A DNA stretch of 64,000 nt from CAVQEK01 sp963711495 (GTDB lineage: Bacteria; Bacteroidota; Bacteroidia; Cytophagales; Cyclobacteriaceae). How positions within the stretch are numbered: the first letter of the stretch is position 1; each line of letters begins with the position of its first letter. The notes under the pieces are model-generated. The model saw nothing but the letters and a program-made list of their open reading frames with translations, did not search any database and was not told the origin of the DNA. Shown in pieces: positions 44,255 through 54,452 of this stretch. Both the position numbers and the translations under genes were made by a program. Where the stretch lies: positions 496,001 to 560,000 of the forward strand of contig CAVQEK010000004.1 in NCBI GenBank assembly GCA_963711495.1, in the 5' to 3' direction.

Positions 44255-47200
44255 ATGATCAATGCAATAATATCTTTCAGTATAAAAAATAAGCTAATAA
44301 TTCTATTATTTGTGGTCGGTCTGATCGCCTGGGGTATCTTTTCCATGATCCAGATCCCGATCGGCGCCGTACCCGATGTCACCAACAATCAGGTTCAGGT
44401 CATCACCACTTCCAGAAACCTGGCGACTGAGGATATCGAACAATTTATCACCTATCCCATCGAATTGGAAATGGCCAATTTACCAGGTGTCCAGGAAATA
44501 CGGTCTATTTCCAAATTCGGACTTTCGGTCGTCACCATAGTTTTTGACGACGATCTGGGCACCTATCTTCCACGACAACTTATTGCCGAAAAAATTAAAA
44601 CCGCCCAGGAGAAAATTCCGCTAGGATTTGGCGTACCAACCATGGGGCCGATTTCCACCGGGCTGGGTGAGATTTACCAATATATCCTCGATGTAAAGCC
44701 GGGGTATGACAGCCTCTATTCTTCCATGGATTTGAGGACGATTCAGGATTGGATCGTTAAACGACAACTTATTGGTATTCCTGGCGTGGTGGAAGTGAAC
44801 ACCTGGGGAGGTTACCTCAAACAATATGAAGTCGCGGTGGATCCGGAAAGACTTCGGGCAATGAATACGACCATCGGAGAAGTGTTCCGCGCTCTTGAGA
44901 CCAACAATGAGAACGCCGGTGGCGGATATATTGAAAAATATCAGGAGAGCTATTTTGTGCGTGGGGAAGGTGTAGTGAACAATATCGAGGACATCGAAAA
45001 CATTGTGGTGAAAAGCAATAACGGTATTCCCATCCTTATGCGGGATATCGGACAGGTCCATCTCGGGTACGCCACCCGTTTTGGGGCCATCACGGCAAAC
45101 GGACAGGGAGAAAAAGTGATGGGCCAGATCATGATGTTAAAGGGCGCCAATTCCAATAAAGTGATCCGGACGGTAAAAGAACGCATCGCCGAGATCCAAC
45201 AGACATTACCGGAAGGTATTTATATTAATCCATTTCTGGAGCGCTCCCATCTCATCCAAAAAACCACCCATACGGTGGAAGAGAACCTCCTGCTTGGAGC
45301 GCTGATCGTTATTTTTGTGGTGGTGCTGTTGTTGGGCAATTTGCGTTCCGGCATCATCGTGGCGTCCATCATTCCATTGAGTTTATTGTTCGCCATTTCT
45401 ATGATGAACCTCTTTGGTATTTCTGCCAATCTTATGAGTCTGGGCGCCATCGACTTTGGGATCATCATCGATGGCGCTGTAATCATCGTGGAATTTATCA
45501 TCCATGAAATAGCCCGCAACAACAAAGAATTGTTGCAACTCTCCGGGCGTAATCTCCAATTGGAGAAAGATTTGATTACGGAGAATGCTGCCAAAAACAT
45601 GATGCATTCGGCATTTTTTGGTCAGATTATTATTTTAATCGTTTTTATACCAATTCTCACGTTGTCCGGCGTGGAAGGAAAAATGTTCCGGCCAATGGCC
45701 ATGGCATTTAGTTTTGCTTTGGTTGGCGCCATGATTTTATGCCTTACCTATGTGCCGGTTATTTCTGCTTTGTTGCTGAAACCTGTGAAAGAAAAGAAAT
45801 TTGACCTGTCGGGCAGGATCATGGGCTGGATCGAAAGCATGTATTTGCCAACCATTAGATATGCCATCAAGCACAAGTTACTCACTATAACCGGCGCAAT
45901 CCTGTTGCTTGCGTCCAGTATGTTTATTTATATCAATATGGGTGGTGAATTTATCCCGACTTTAGATGAAGGCGATTATGTCATTCAGCCGGTATTGAGA
46001 CCCGGAACATCCCTGACAGAAACCATAGACTACTGTACCAAAGTAGAAAACATTCTTTTAAATAAATTTCCTGATGAGGTCAGTGAGGTGGCCTCCAGGA
46101 TTGGAGCAGCCGAAGTGCCTACCGACCCGATGTCTATGGAAATGAGTGATATAATCGTACGGCTGAAATCACCGGATGAATGGAAAAGGGCTTCTTCCAA
46201 GGAAGAACTCGCCGATCAGATGAAGGCCGAGCTATCCGTCTTTCCGGGTGTTGAATACGAATTTACCCAGCCTATTGAAATGCGCTTTAATGAACTGATC
46301 ACCGGTGTGAGGGCAGACCTTGCCATTAAAATATTTGGGGAAGATCTGCAGGTTTTGTACGACAATGCCAACCGGATCAAGAAATTAATAGAACACATAC
46401 CGGGAGCTTCCGATATTACGGTGGAACAAATTGTCGGATTACCACAAATGACAGTGAAGTATAATCGGGAAAAGCTGGCGCATTATGGACTGAATATTTC
46501 GGATATTAATAAATATATCAGGATGGCTTTTGCCGGAGAGGTAGCCGGGACGGTATTCGAAGGGGAGAAAAGGTTCGATATGGTGGTGCGATTTGGTCAT
46601 GAAAACCGACGCGATATAGAAAACCTGAAGCAACTTTATGTGAGTTTGCCCAATGGCAACCAGATACCGGTCGAGGAGATTGCAGATATACAAATACAGC
46701 GAGGACCGGCCCAGATCTCCCGGGATGATACGCGTAGAAGAATAGTGATTGGGATTAATGTGAGAAATCGTGATGTTGAATCGTTGGTGCATGAAATAGA
46801 AGGCATCATCAACCAACATATTCAATTGCCGGAAGGATACTATATTACCTATGGCGGTCAATTCGAAAATCTCCAGCATGCCCTGGCCAGGTTGAAAGTG
46901 GCCGTGCCGGTCGCATTGCTGCTGATATTCATCCTGCTTTATTTCACATTCAATTCTATTTCACAAGCATTAATGGTGTATACAGCCATACCCCTTGCAG
47001 CCATCGGTGGTGTGGTGTTGCTTTGGATAAGGGGCATGCCATTCAGTATTTCAGCCGGTGTCGGTTTTATCGCACTTTTTGGCATTGCAACATTAAACGG
47101 TATCGTTCTGATCACTCATTTCAATGAACTCAAAGAACGAGGCATTGAAGATGTCAAAGAACGGGTACTGATGGGGGCCAAAGCGCGGTTAAGACCTGTT

Positions 47201-48607
47201 TTGCTCACAGCGGCAGCAGCAGCGCTTGGATTTTTTCCGATGGGTTTATCCACCTCTGCCGGTGCCGAGGTTCAACGACCATTGGCCACTGTGGTAATCG
47301 GAGGATTGGTAACGGCGACCTTATTGACATTGGTGGTGTTGCCGGTGATTTATTTAATAGTCAATCAAACTTCCTTCAATGCCAGGTTGCTAAAACTTGG
47401 TGCTAAGTCGGTCATCATTTTTATGTTTGCAAACTTGCTCATTTCTGGTAATGCCAAAGCCCAGGAACAAGCAAGGGAGATTAACCTTCAGCAAGCCATC
47501 GATCAGGCCAGAGGAAACAATTTGTATCTGTCGAATGCCCGGCAGGAAGTACAATCTGCCCAATCGATGGTGAAAACCGGGTGGAACCTGGGTGAAACGG
47601 AATTTTATTATATGCAAGGCCAGATCAATTCCAGTCTTGCTGATAATCATCTGGCGATCAGGCAGAATTTCGGTTCACCTTTTGAACAAGCCAGCAGGAC
47701 CGGTCTTTTAAAGAAGATTGTCGAGAAGCGGGAATATGAATTGGCCATAACAAACCGTGATCTGGAGCAGGAAGTTTCTTTGGCTTATTACGGGTTAATA
47801 TGGCTTAAAGAGCGCCGGAAACTGATTCGTGATATCTATGCACTATATGAGGAGGCCGATAAGATTGCCAATCTGAAATATGAAACCGGAGATAGTAATT
47901 ATTTGTCAAAGGTAGTGATGGATACCAAAAAGGAATCATTGAGGGTGCAATTAGAGGAGTCCAATACCAATCTGAGCAATGGGCAGCGTCATTTTAAGAA
48001 GTTACTTAAATCAGATGAATGGATATTGCCGGTAGAAGATAGCCTAATCCGTTTTCCTTTGAATGCAGGTTTGGATAGCGCCCTAAGTACACCGGATCAG
48101 TTTTTGAACATGCAATATTTTAAACAGAATATACAATTGAACGAACAATCCCTTAAAACGGCCAGATCACGAATATCTCCGAGTATAGTTGCAGGATATT
48201 TCCGGCAATCTATAGATGAAGTTCCTGGCTTTGATGGCTGGGAGTTAACGCTTAGAATTCCGATATGGTTCAGGCCCAATATTGGGGAAATTCAGCAGGC
48301 CCGGTTGCAATACGAAATGGCGCAAAATACTTTTAGTCAAAAGTCCTTCGAATTTCAAAAGGACCTGGAGGTGCTTTTCAATGACAAAAATACCATGGAA
48401 AATAAGCTTAAATCCTATGAAGGGTATACGTTGAAGAATGCAGAAATCATTATTCAGAATGCAAGCGTAATGTATAAAAACGGGGAAATCGAATATCTTG
48501 ACTATATCAGAAATATTTCTGAAGCCATAAATATAAAAATCGATTACCTGGATAATCTAAACCAGTACAATCAGACAGTCATAAAAATCAACTATTTGTT
48601 AAAATAA
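44255..48607 (+). CDS. CusA/CzcA heavy-metal RND pump fused to a TolC-like domain
   Basis: About 1450 residues from the ATG at 44255. Residues 1-1040 form an HME-family RND pump: SFSIKNKLIILLFVVGLIAW (TM1), porter motif, TM4 motif DFGIIIDGAVIIVE near 399 (proton relay typical of Cu/Ag or Co/Zn/Cd pumps), and FGIATLNGIVLITHFNEL in TM10. Residues 1048-1069 read as a second signal peptide (KSVIIFMFANLLISGNAKAQ), followed by a TolC/OEP domain to the C-terminus (INLQQAIDQARGNNLYLS ... MYKNGEIEYLDYIRNI). This fusion occurs in other Bacteroidota. The adaptor gene follows. Confidence 0.93.
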   Translation: MINAIISFSIKNKLIILLFVVGLIAWGIFSMIQIPIGAVPDVTNNQVQVITTSRNLATEDIEQFITYPIELEMANLPGVQEIRSISKFGLSVVTIVFDDDLGTYLPRQLIAEKIKTAQEKIPLGFGVPTMGPISTGLGEIYQYILDVKPGYDSLYSSMDLRTIQDWIVKRQLIGIPGVVEVNTWGGYLKQYEVAVDPERLRAMNTTIGEVFRALETNNENAGGGYIEKYQESYFVRGEGVVNNIEDIENIVVKSNNGIPILMRDIGQVHLGYATRFGAITANGQGEKVMGQIMMLKGANSNKVIRTVKERIAEIQQTLPEGIYINPFLERSHLIQKTTHTVEENLLLGALIVIFVVVLLLGNLRSGIIVASIIPLSLLFAISMMNLFGISANLMSLGAIDFGIIIDGAVIIVEFIIHEIARNNKELLQLSGRNLQLEKDLITENAAKNMMHSAFFGQIIILIVFIPILTLSGVEGKMFRPMAMAFSFALVGAMILCLTYVPVISALLLKPVKEKKFDLSGRIMGWIESMYLPTIRYAIKHKLLTITGAILLLASSMFIYINMGGEFIPTLDEGDYVIQPVLRPGTSLTETIDYCTKVENILLNKFPDEVSEVASRIGAAEVPTDPMSMEMSDIIVRLKSPDEWKRASSKEELADQMKAELSVFPGVEYEFTQPIEMRFNELITGVRADLAIKIFGEDLQVLYDNANRIKKLIEHIPGASDITVEQIVGLPQMTVKYNREKLAHYGLNISDINKYIRMAFAGEVAGTVFEGEKRFDMVVRFGHENRRDIENLKQLYVSLPNGNQIPVEEIADIQIQRGPAQISRDDTRRRIVIGINVRNRDVESLVHEIEGIINQHIQLPEGYYITYGGQFENLQHALARLKVAVPVALLLIFILLYFTFNSISQALMVYTAIPLAAIGGVVLLWIRGMPFSISAGVGFIALFGIATLNGIVLITHFNELKERGIEDVKERVLMGAKARLRPVLLTAAAAALGFFPMGLSTSAGAEVQRPLATVVIGGLVTATLLTLVVLPVIYLIVNQTSFNARLLKLGAKSVIIFMFANLLISGNAKAQEQAREINLQQAIDQARGNNLYLSNARQEVQSAQSMVKTGWNLGETEFYYMQGQINSSLADNHLAIRQNFGSPFEQASRTGLLKKIVEKREYELAITNRDLEQEVSLAYYGLIWLKERRKLIRDIYALYEEADKIANLKYETGDSNYLSKVVMDTKKESLRVQLEESNTNLSNGQRHFKKLLKSDEWILPVEDSLIRFPLNAGLDSALSTPDQFLNMQYFKQNIQLNEQSLKTARSRISPSIVAGYFRQSIDEVPGFDGWELTLRIPIWFRPNIGEIQQARLQYEMAQNTFSQKSFEFQKDLEVLFNDKNTMENKLKSYEGYTLKNAEIIIQNASVMYKNGEIEYLDYIRNISEAINIKIDYLDNLNQYNQTVIKINYLLK

Positions 48608-48615
48608 TTTCGAAA

Positions 48616-49776
48616 ATGAAAAAAATCATTATATATCCAGTATTTATCCTGATCGCGCTCACCATGGGGTGCAATAACAACAAACAGCAGGAGCCGACAC
48701 AGGATGCGGCTGATATTTTGGCAGCTAAAAACCAGGTGGCTTTAAGTGCAGAGCAAATGAATGTCATCAAACTTAAAACCGGAAAAATCAGTAAGCAGAA
48801 TATAGAAAATGTGGTTAAAGCCAGTGGTTATGTAGACGTACCACCTACTGGCAAGGCCGTGATCAGTCCGATGGTTCCCGGTTATATCCGGCAAATCAGG
48901 TTTCTGATTGGTAATCAAGTGAGAAGAGGTGAGATCATGGCCGCGTTGGAAAGCATGGATTATGTGGAACTTCAACAACAATATGTCGAGCTCAATTCAA
49001 AACTGGGGTTTTTAAAAGATGAGTATGAACGTCAAAAAACCCTGCAGGCACAAAATGCTACCGCCAGAAAAAAATTATTGATGGCAGAATATGACTATAA
49101 AAGTGCACTATCAGTTTTTGATGGCGTTAAAGAAAAGCTCAACATCATTGGCACCGATTTTAACAACCTGGCAAACGGATCGATTTCTTCAGTCATGTAT
49201 CTCAGAGCACCAATTAGCGGTACGGTAACCAATGTAACAGCGACCGTTGGAAAACACGTCGATCCCCAGGAAGAACTTTTTGAAATCGTCAATCCCGGAC
49301 ATAAACATATTGAACTGGAGGTTTTTGAAAAAGATATCATGAAAGTGAAAAAAGATCAATTGGTATTATTTAGCATTCCAAATTATGGCAATACGTTGTT
49401 TAAAGGTAAAGTCTTTTTGGTAGGGCAGAGCCTTGAACCGGATCAGCGTTATGTAAAAGTACATGTACATCCCGACGATGAAGAAAGTAACTTTAAGGTG
49501 GGAATGTATGTGAAAGCTTCCATAGTAACCAATGATCAGGCAACGCCTGCTTTGCCCAGAGAAGCAGTGGTGGTTCAGGGAGGTCAGGAATATATTTTTG
49601 TTCATAAAGGAGAGCAAGAAGGGAAAAAGGTATTTGAAAAAATGCCAGTGATTACCGGCATCGAAAACCAGGGATGGATAGAACTAAAGCTTCATGATGG
49701 TATTTCTGAAATGGACGATGTGGTGGTGAGTGGCGCATTTTATTTACTCAATGCATTTGCCGCTTCCGAACAGTAA
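48616..49776 (+). CDS. CusB-type RND adaptor lipoprotein
   Basis: 386 residues. Signal peptide ending LTMGC (Cys19), then a Gln/Asn-rich linker. Barrel-sandwich segments (GKAVISPMVPGYIRQIRFLIGNQV; YLRAPISGTVTNVTATVGKHV) surround a helical hairpin (about 115-170). The beta-barrel domain and C-terminal GWIELKLHDGISEMDDVVVSG follow. It connects the CusA pump to the outer-membrane channel. It starts 8 bases after the pump-TolC gene. CusF-like metallochaperone and two-component regulator genes are absent. Confidence 0.93.
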   Translation: MKKIIIYPVFILIALTMGCNNNKQQEPTQDAADILAAKNQVALSAEQMNVIKLKTGKISKQNIENVVKASGYVDVPPTGKAVISPMVPGYIRQIRFLIGNQVRRGEIMAALESMDYVELQQQYVELNSKLGFLKDEYERQKTLQAQNATARKKLLMAEYDYKSALSVFDGVKEKLNIIGTDFNNLANGSISSVMYLRAPISGTVTNVTATVGKHVDPQEELFEIVNPGHKHIELEVFEKDIMKVKKDQLVLFSIPNYGNTLFKGKVFLVGQSLEPDQRYVKVHVHPDDEESNFKVGMYVKASIVTNDQATPALPREAVVVQGGQEYIFVHKGEQEGKKVFEKMPVITGIENQGWIELKLHDGISEMDDVVVSGAFYLLNAFAASEQ

Positions 49777-50258
49777 AAATTATTCAAAGGGTGTAAAATA
49801 TTGTGGTGTCGGTTTTGGTGTTCGATGATCAGGTGCGCATTAGATCAAAATGAACAGGTATCGGGATCATGGTAATCGACAATTGTGCAGAACAATGCCA
49901 TATTCAATAAATGGTGATATCAATTGCCGGTTTTTTAATACTTGAGGGATATCATTTCATCTATAAAAAATTTTACTGAAGAATACGGAGGATACGTTCA
50001 AAACCCAAAAATAAGATTTGGAAAACAGACCCTAATCTTTAAGATGTTTTTGCGCATCACCGGAATATTTAAAGTATAATTTTGAATTTTGCACGAAAAA
50101 ATTACAACCCGCAAAATGAAGATAACTGGTGAAGTGAATAATTTCATGATAGAAATGAATATCTTTGATAATGATGAACCGGTTTAGAATCATTTTACTG
50201 GTGATTTTATGATTTGTTAATTAAATTGTATTATTAAGGAATTCAAATATAATTCGAT
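49777..50258. other. 482-base gap after the metal-efflux operon
   Basis: No gene I can support. TAATTTTG at 50077-50084 is a possible -7 element. A 23-codon frame with ATG at 50116 follows, too short to judge, before the broken lipoprotein gene at 50259. Confidence 0.5.
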
Positions 50259-50704
50259 ATGAAAAGTCTCAATACTGTACTTTCTCTTGTTGTGGTGGCG
50301 ACATTGTTAACATTTATCGGATGTGGCGGAGGAAGTGAGGAAACTGCCAAAGATAAGGCTATGAAATTGCTGACTTCCAAAACCTGGACTGTGCAAAGTG
50401 TGACTGTACCAATCAGCACAGCAACCGATGACAGTATGTGGCAAAATTTCACAGTACAATTTTCAAATACCAATATGACAACGGCAGAAGTATCCTACAG
50501 GTGCAGGCAGATGTATGGCCATCGGGAACTTATACTTTAAGCGATGATGCCCAGACAATTTCACGAAGTGACGGAGTGGATATGGCTATCATACCAACTT
50601 TAACCGAAACTCATTTTTCAGTAAATTTCATTGTTCCGGCAGGTACCGTGATTGGCGGCCGGGTTGCCGCATTGGATGGGGACTACACGTTTAACATGAA
50701 ATAA
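50259..50704 (+). pseudogene. frameshifted small lipoprotein gene
   Basis: Two overlapping frames make one protein. The first (50259-50540) starts MKSLNTVLSLVVVATLLTFIGC (lipobox Cys22) and reads through TWTVQSVTVPISTATDDSMW before a terminal nonsense-like tail. The second continues from about 50500 to 50704 as ADVWPSGTYTLSDDAQTI ... GDYTFNMK. The shift fits loss of one base near 50497-50503. Together they give about 148 residues of a secreted lipoprotein of a type seen in Bacteroidota (no assigned function). A sequencing error is equally possible. Confidence 0.75.
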
Positions 50705-50739
50705 ACAAATTTGAATTTTTTGTGATAAGTAATAAAAGG

Positions 50740-50760
50740 CCCTCTTTTGAGGGTTTTTTT
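50740..50760 (+). terminator. terminator of the broken lipoprotein gene
   Basis: CCCTC-TTTT-GAGGG stem-loop followed by seven T, 36 bases after the stop at 50704. Confidence 0.9.
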
Positions 50761-50895
50761 GTTGCCCTTAAACATGATTGGCAGTGTATTGAAATCAGGA
50801 AAATGTCACAAAGTATATCATGACATCGCTATTTAGGTCTTATCATAGATGTTTAGCCAGGGGCGTAAATACATAAGTTATTGGACATAAAATAA

Positions 50896-52044
50896 TTATT
50901 TGCCTTCCATCACCTTGCTCAGGTCCGCCAGCATCCTTTTCAAACTATACCACGATACGATACGGTCTCTTAAATGAGCTATTATGGCGGATTTCACAAA
51001 CATCAGTTTCCCCAATTTCCTGGAATCTGAATGTGCTCGTTCAACCCGATTTTTTTGGCGTCGTGTATACAAATCAAGGGCATATTGAATATGTTCCCGG
51101 TCAACCCGGGAAAGTTCGTCGACCAATGCAGCGGCAGAATCCATGGCCATGGAAGCCCCGACTCCAGCGGTAGGCAAAAAACCGGTGGCTGCATCGCCTA
51201 ATAATACAACATTTCCCTTATGCCAAACATCACATCGACAGTCTTTAAAATTCCAGAAAAAATGTCGTTCGTCCCGATCAAAGCATTTTAGCGCCTCCTT
51301 TGGAAACGTTTTATTGTGTTTCAGCATGTTTGCTACTTCACATGAAAATTCCTTTAATCCTTTTTTTTGAATGTTATATGCAGGTCCGCCAAGGAATACA
51401 CCGATATCATTTTCTGCAGGATACAATCCTAAAAAACTGCCGGCCCCCCAGTATTCTTCATAAGTACTGCCGGATTGTTTCCCCATCCAGGTGACCCATC
51501 CACCCCAACCGGTGTCTTGGTAATGATACTCAGAGGCATTAAGAATTTTTTTTCGCGTTTCTGAGTGGATGCCGTCGGCGACAATGACCAAATCGAATTT
51601 GCGAACAGTATCATCGGAAAATACTACTTCTACTCCACCATCTTGCTGAGCAACGCTGATGACGGTTGTTTCAAAAAGAATTTGCTTCCGATCAATTTTT
51701 TGCATTAACAATTCAATGAGATGTTGCCTGCTGATGCCACGATACGATCCATATTGTTTATTGATGAATTCCAAAGGATAAGACCGGATCAAAGAACCGG
51801 ATGAAGAATGCACATTGTAAAGATCCATTTGAATACTATTCCTAAAATATTGATCGCGCAAGTTGATCTGGTTAAAAACCCTTCCGCCCAAAGGAAGTAA
51901 ACCAAGCATATAACCTGAAGCATTAAATGACTGGCTCGGTTCTCTTTCTATAATGAATGCATCCATTCCTTGATTTTTCAACAGATTAGCACAAGTTAAG
52001 CCGGCGACTCCGGCACCGACAATTAAAATATTTAGATTTTCCAT
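50896..52044 (-). CDS. FAD-dependent monooxygenase
   Basis: 382 residues from ATG 52044; the frame extends to 52074 without family support. FAD-binding dinucleotide motif ILIVGAGVAGLTCANLL near the N-terminus. The second FAD motif DLVIVADGIHSETRK lies in the middle, and GDAATGFLPTAGVGASMAMDSA towards the C-terminus is the GD signature of PHBH/TetX-like monooxygenases. Likely hydroxylates a small aromatic or polyketide-like substrate; TetX-type tetracycline inactivation cannot be excluded or claimed. The C-terminus is basic. Neighbours are unrelated. Confidence 0.9.
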   Translation of the reverse strand: MENLNILIVGAGVAGLTCANLLKNQGMDAFIIEREPSQSFNASGYMLGLLPLGGRVFNQINLRDQYFRNSIQMDLYNVHSSSGSLIRSYPLEFINKQYGSYRGISRQHLIELLMQKIDRKQILFETTVISVAQQDGGVEVVFSDDTVRKFDLVIVADGIHSETRKKILNASEYHYQDTGWGGWVTWMGKQSGSTYEEYWGAGSFLGLYPAENDIGVFLGGPAYNIQKKGLKEFSCEVANMLKHNKTFPKEALKCFDRDERHFFWNFKDCRCDVWHKGNVVLLGDAATGFLPTAGVGASMAMDSAAALVDELSRVDREHIQYALDLYTRRQKNRVERAHSDSRKLGKLMFVKSAIIAHLRDRIVSWYSLKRMLADLSKVMEGK

Positions 52045-52523
52045 AATAGAAATTGAATTTATGGCCTCAAACAATTCAGAACATATAAAAAATTAATAGA
52101 AAGTAAAGTGTCCTGGAGAAATTTTAGATTATCCGGACCAAAGAAGTTTGTCGTCGTCTGGCTTTTTATTAAAAAGATTGCAGGATTTAATCTTCGAATG
52201 TATTTGAACCACTTATTCTTGTGGTGCAGATCGCTGAAAATGATTGAATCTGATTCGATAAAATCAATTTTTTGGTAAAAAATCGTAAGGAGGAGTGATT
52301 GGGTAAAGGAAGGGAATTTTTTATTTATACCATTTTATTCATAAATTTTGAAAAATAATTTAATAAGGTCTCCGACTTTTAATCAAGAATTATATTTAAT
52401 TTAAGATTTTGAAAAGCAATTTTTAGAGCACAATTTACTTGGGGAGAGTTGGGAAGAATGAGTATGGGGATCAACTTTTAAACATTATTCATATAAGTGG
52501 GCTGTTAAATCCATCCTGTAATT
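52045..52523. other. 479-base AT-rich gap
   Basis: Divergent region between the FAD monooxygenase and the histidine kinase. No supported gene. A TAATTTTG -7 match at 52519-52526 overlaps the kinase's first possible start. Confidence 0.5.
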
Positions 52524-52526
52524 TTG
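52519..52526 (+). promoter_or_regulatory. -7-like element overlapping the kinase start
   Basis: TAATTTTG, an exact TAnnTTTG, overlapping the TTG codon at 52524. If used, transcription starts near 52533 and translation must start downstream, for example at TTG 52557. No -33 TTG at the usual spacing, so it may be chance. Confidence 0.4.
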
Positions 52527-54452
52527 CAATCTGAATCAGAAAATAAGGCTCCTGATTTGCATGTTGAATTCGACAATCAACTGGAAGAGTTCTCAAGAAG
52601 GAATCTGAGTGCACAATCATTTCCTGCCTTCACGTATTTATCCGAAAAGACTAATTATTACAGTCAATATTTTCTGGTTAATTCGGAAATTCTATACATA
52701 AAATCTCATGGCACCCCGGATGAAGATGATATGCGACTGGCGATCAAAGGCCTGGAAAAGTTACTTATGCAACTTGGGGTAGGTAAAATTTATTTTCTCT
52801 GGGAAATCGTCGATGCCAGGCATATTTCCATTAAGGTCAGAAAAATATTGATACAACTGAATGAGAGATTTGCCGATCAGTGTCTTGAACAATATATCGT
52901 AGCAACAACCTTTATCAAAACCATATTTTCCATATACAAATTGATCAAACCAAAACATTCTGTGAATTTGAAACTGGTGTCAACCACGGCTGAAGCATTG
53001 GATCAGATATTAAATAAAGATGCTGAATCGGATCAGCCGGGAGCATTTACTCCAGGTATTTCCAGGGAACAACTGAATAATCTGAGTAAAAAGGAACTGA
53101 TTGACATGATCCTGGACATGGAAAAGAGACACGCGGTCCGTACCAGAGAAATTATGGAAACTATCGGACAGATTTCCTGGGATGGTGAATTCAAACCCAT
53201 GCAAATCGATACCCACGAAAGTGATCCTTTTCATGAACTTTTCAACGCCATTACATTGTTGCAGTATGATGCCTATGAAGTGATTGGCGATTTATTGGAT
53301 CTGAATCAGAATCTGGAACTTAAAGTTGCCGAACGAATAATGGATCTCATTGACACGGAATCCAATTTACGGGCGATCCTCGATAATTCCGGCAGCATTG
53401 TTTGGCTGATCAATAATCGGTATGAACTGATTGATTTTAATGCCAATTTTGGCAAGGAGATCGAACAACGATTCAAAATTATTCCCGCGCTTAACAAAAA
53501 TATCCTGGAATACATTCCGGATTCTAATGAACGCATGGAGTGGAAACGACGATTTGATCGGGCTTTAGAAGGTAAACCTGGTATTTATATCGATCAGATC
53601 ATTGAGAAGGAAGAAGAGATTGTATATGAAATTAAAACGTTTCCGATCAAGGAAATTGGAAATATAAAAGGGGTGTCCGTTTTTATCAAAGACATTACAG
53701 ACATCAAACGGGCCGAGTTGAAACTTTTGGAAAAAAACCGGGATCTGGAGAAGGTAAATAAGGAACTCGACAGTTTTGTGTATCGCGTGTCGCACGACCT
53801 GCGGGCGCCATTGACATCAATTCTCGGTTTGATAAACCTGATCAAGCTTGAAGAGGACCAAGAAAAACTCCGATATTATTTTGAGCTGCAGGAGAAAAGT
53901 GTAAAAAAACTAGATCGGTTTATTAAGGATATCATCAATCTTTCCAGGAACAGCCGTCTTGGTGTAGCTATTGAGCGAATAGATTTCAATAAAATGGCCG
54001 GGGATATATTTGAAAGTCAGCATTATTATGACAATCATTTAAAAATTGAAAAACGTTTGGTAGTCAATGGTGAAGAGCCATTTTACAGTGACAATCAACG
54101 TTTATCCATTATTCTCAGCAATCTCGTCTCAAATAGCATCAAGTATGCGAATTTAAGTCGTAAAGATGCTTTCGTAGAGATAGAGGTGCTTGTTACGACA
54201 GACCAATGTGTAATAAAGATACGAGACAATGGTATTGGCATTGCACCCGAATATCTCAATAAGATCTTCACCATGTTTTTCAGGGCTTCCCAAGATGATA
54301 ATGGCTCGGGTTTAGGACTTTATATTGTCAAAGAAACCATTGACAAATTATCAGGTACCATACAGGTAAAATCAAAATTGAGAGAAGGTACTTCTTTTAC
54401 CGTTACTATTCCCAACTTAAAGGAAAGATTTAAAGCCGTACTTAACATGTGA
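52524..54452 (+). CDS. PAS-domain sensor histidine kinase
   Basis: Up to 642 residues, with no ATG before the well-conserved part, so the start is a TTG (52524 or 52557). Residues about 35-170 form an alpha/beta domain I cannot place (NYYSQYFLVNSEILYIKSHG, KIYFLWEIVDARHISIK), reminiscent of STAS/SpoIIAA-like folds. A coiled coil follows (about 190-275), then PAS (about 278-395: LRAILDNSGSIVWLINNRYEL). HisKA has VSHDLRAPLTSILGL (His424). HATPase has LVSNSIKYA, DNGIGIAPEYL and GSGLGLYIVKE. No membrane segment, so a cytoplasmic sensor. No response regulator is adjacent. It abuts the convergent M16 gene with no gap. Confidence 0.9.
   Translation: MQSESENKAPDLHVEFDNQLEEFSRRNLSAQSFPAFTYLSEKTNYYSQYFLVNSEILYIKSHGTPDEDDMRLAIKGLEKLLMQLGVGKIYFLWEIVDARHISIKVRKILIQLNERFADQCLEQYIVATTFIKTIFSIYKLIKPKHSVNLKLVSTTAEALDQILNKDAESDQPGAFTPGISREQLNNLSKKELIDMILDMEKRHAVRTREIMETIGQISWDGEFKPMQIDTHESDPFHELFNAITLLQYDAYEVIGDLLDLNQNLELKVAERIMDLIDTESNLRAILDNSGSIVWLINNRYELIDFNANFGKEIEQRFKIIPALNKNILEYIPDSNERMEWKRRFDRALEGKPGIYIDQIIEKEEEIVYEIKTFPIKEIGNIKGVSVFIKDITDIKRAELKLLEKNRDLEKVNKELDSFVYRVSHDLRAPLTSILGLINLIKLEEDQEKLRYYFELQEKSVKKLDRFIKDIINLSRNSRLGVAIERIDFNKMAGDIFESQHYYDNHLKIEKRLVVNGEEPFYSDNQRLSIILSNLVSNSIKYANLSRKDAFVEIEVLVTTDQCVIKIRDNGIGIAPEYLNKIFTMFFRASQDDNGSGLGLYIVKETIDKLSGTIQVKSKLREGTSFTVTIPNLKERFKAVLNM

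Noticed and set aside
50085..50184. 23-codon ORF at 50116 as a leader peptide
   Set aside because: Too short to judge, no conserved feature, and its link to the downstream gene is unknown.
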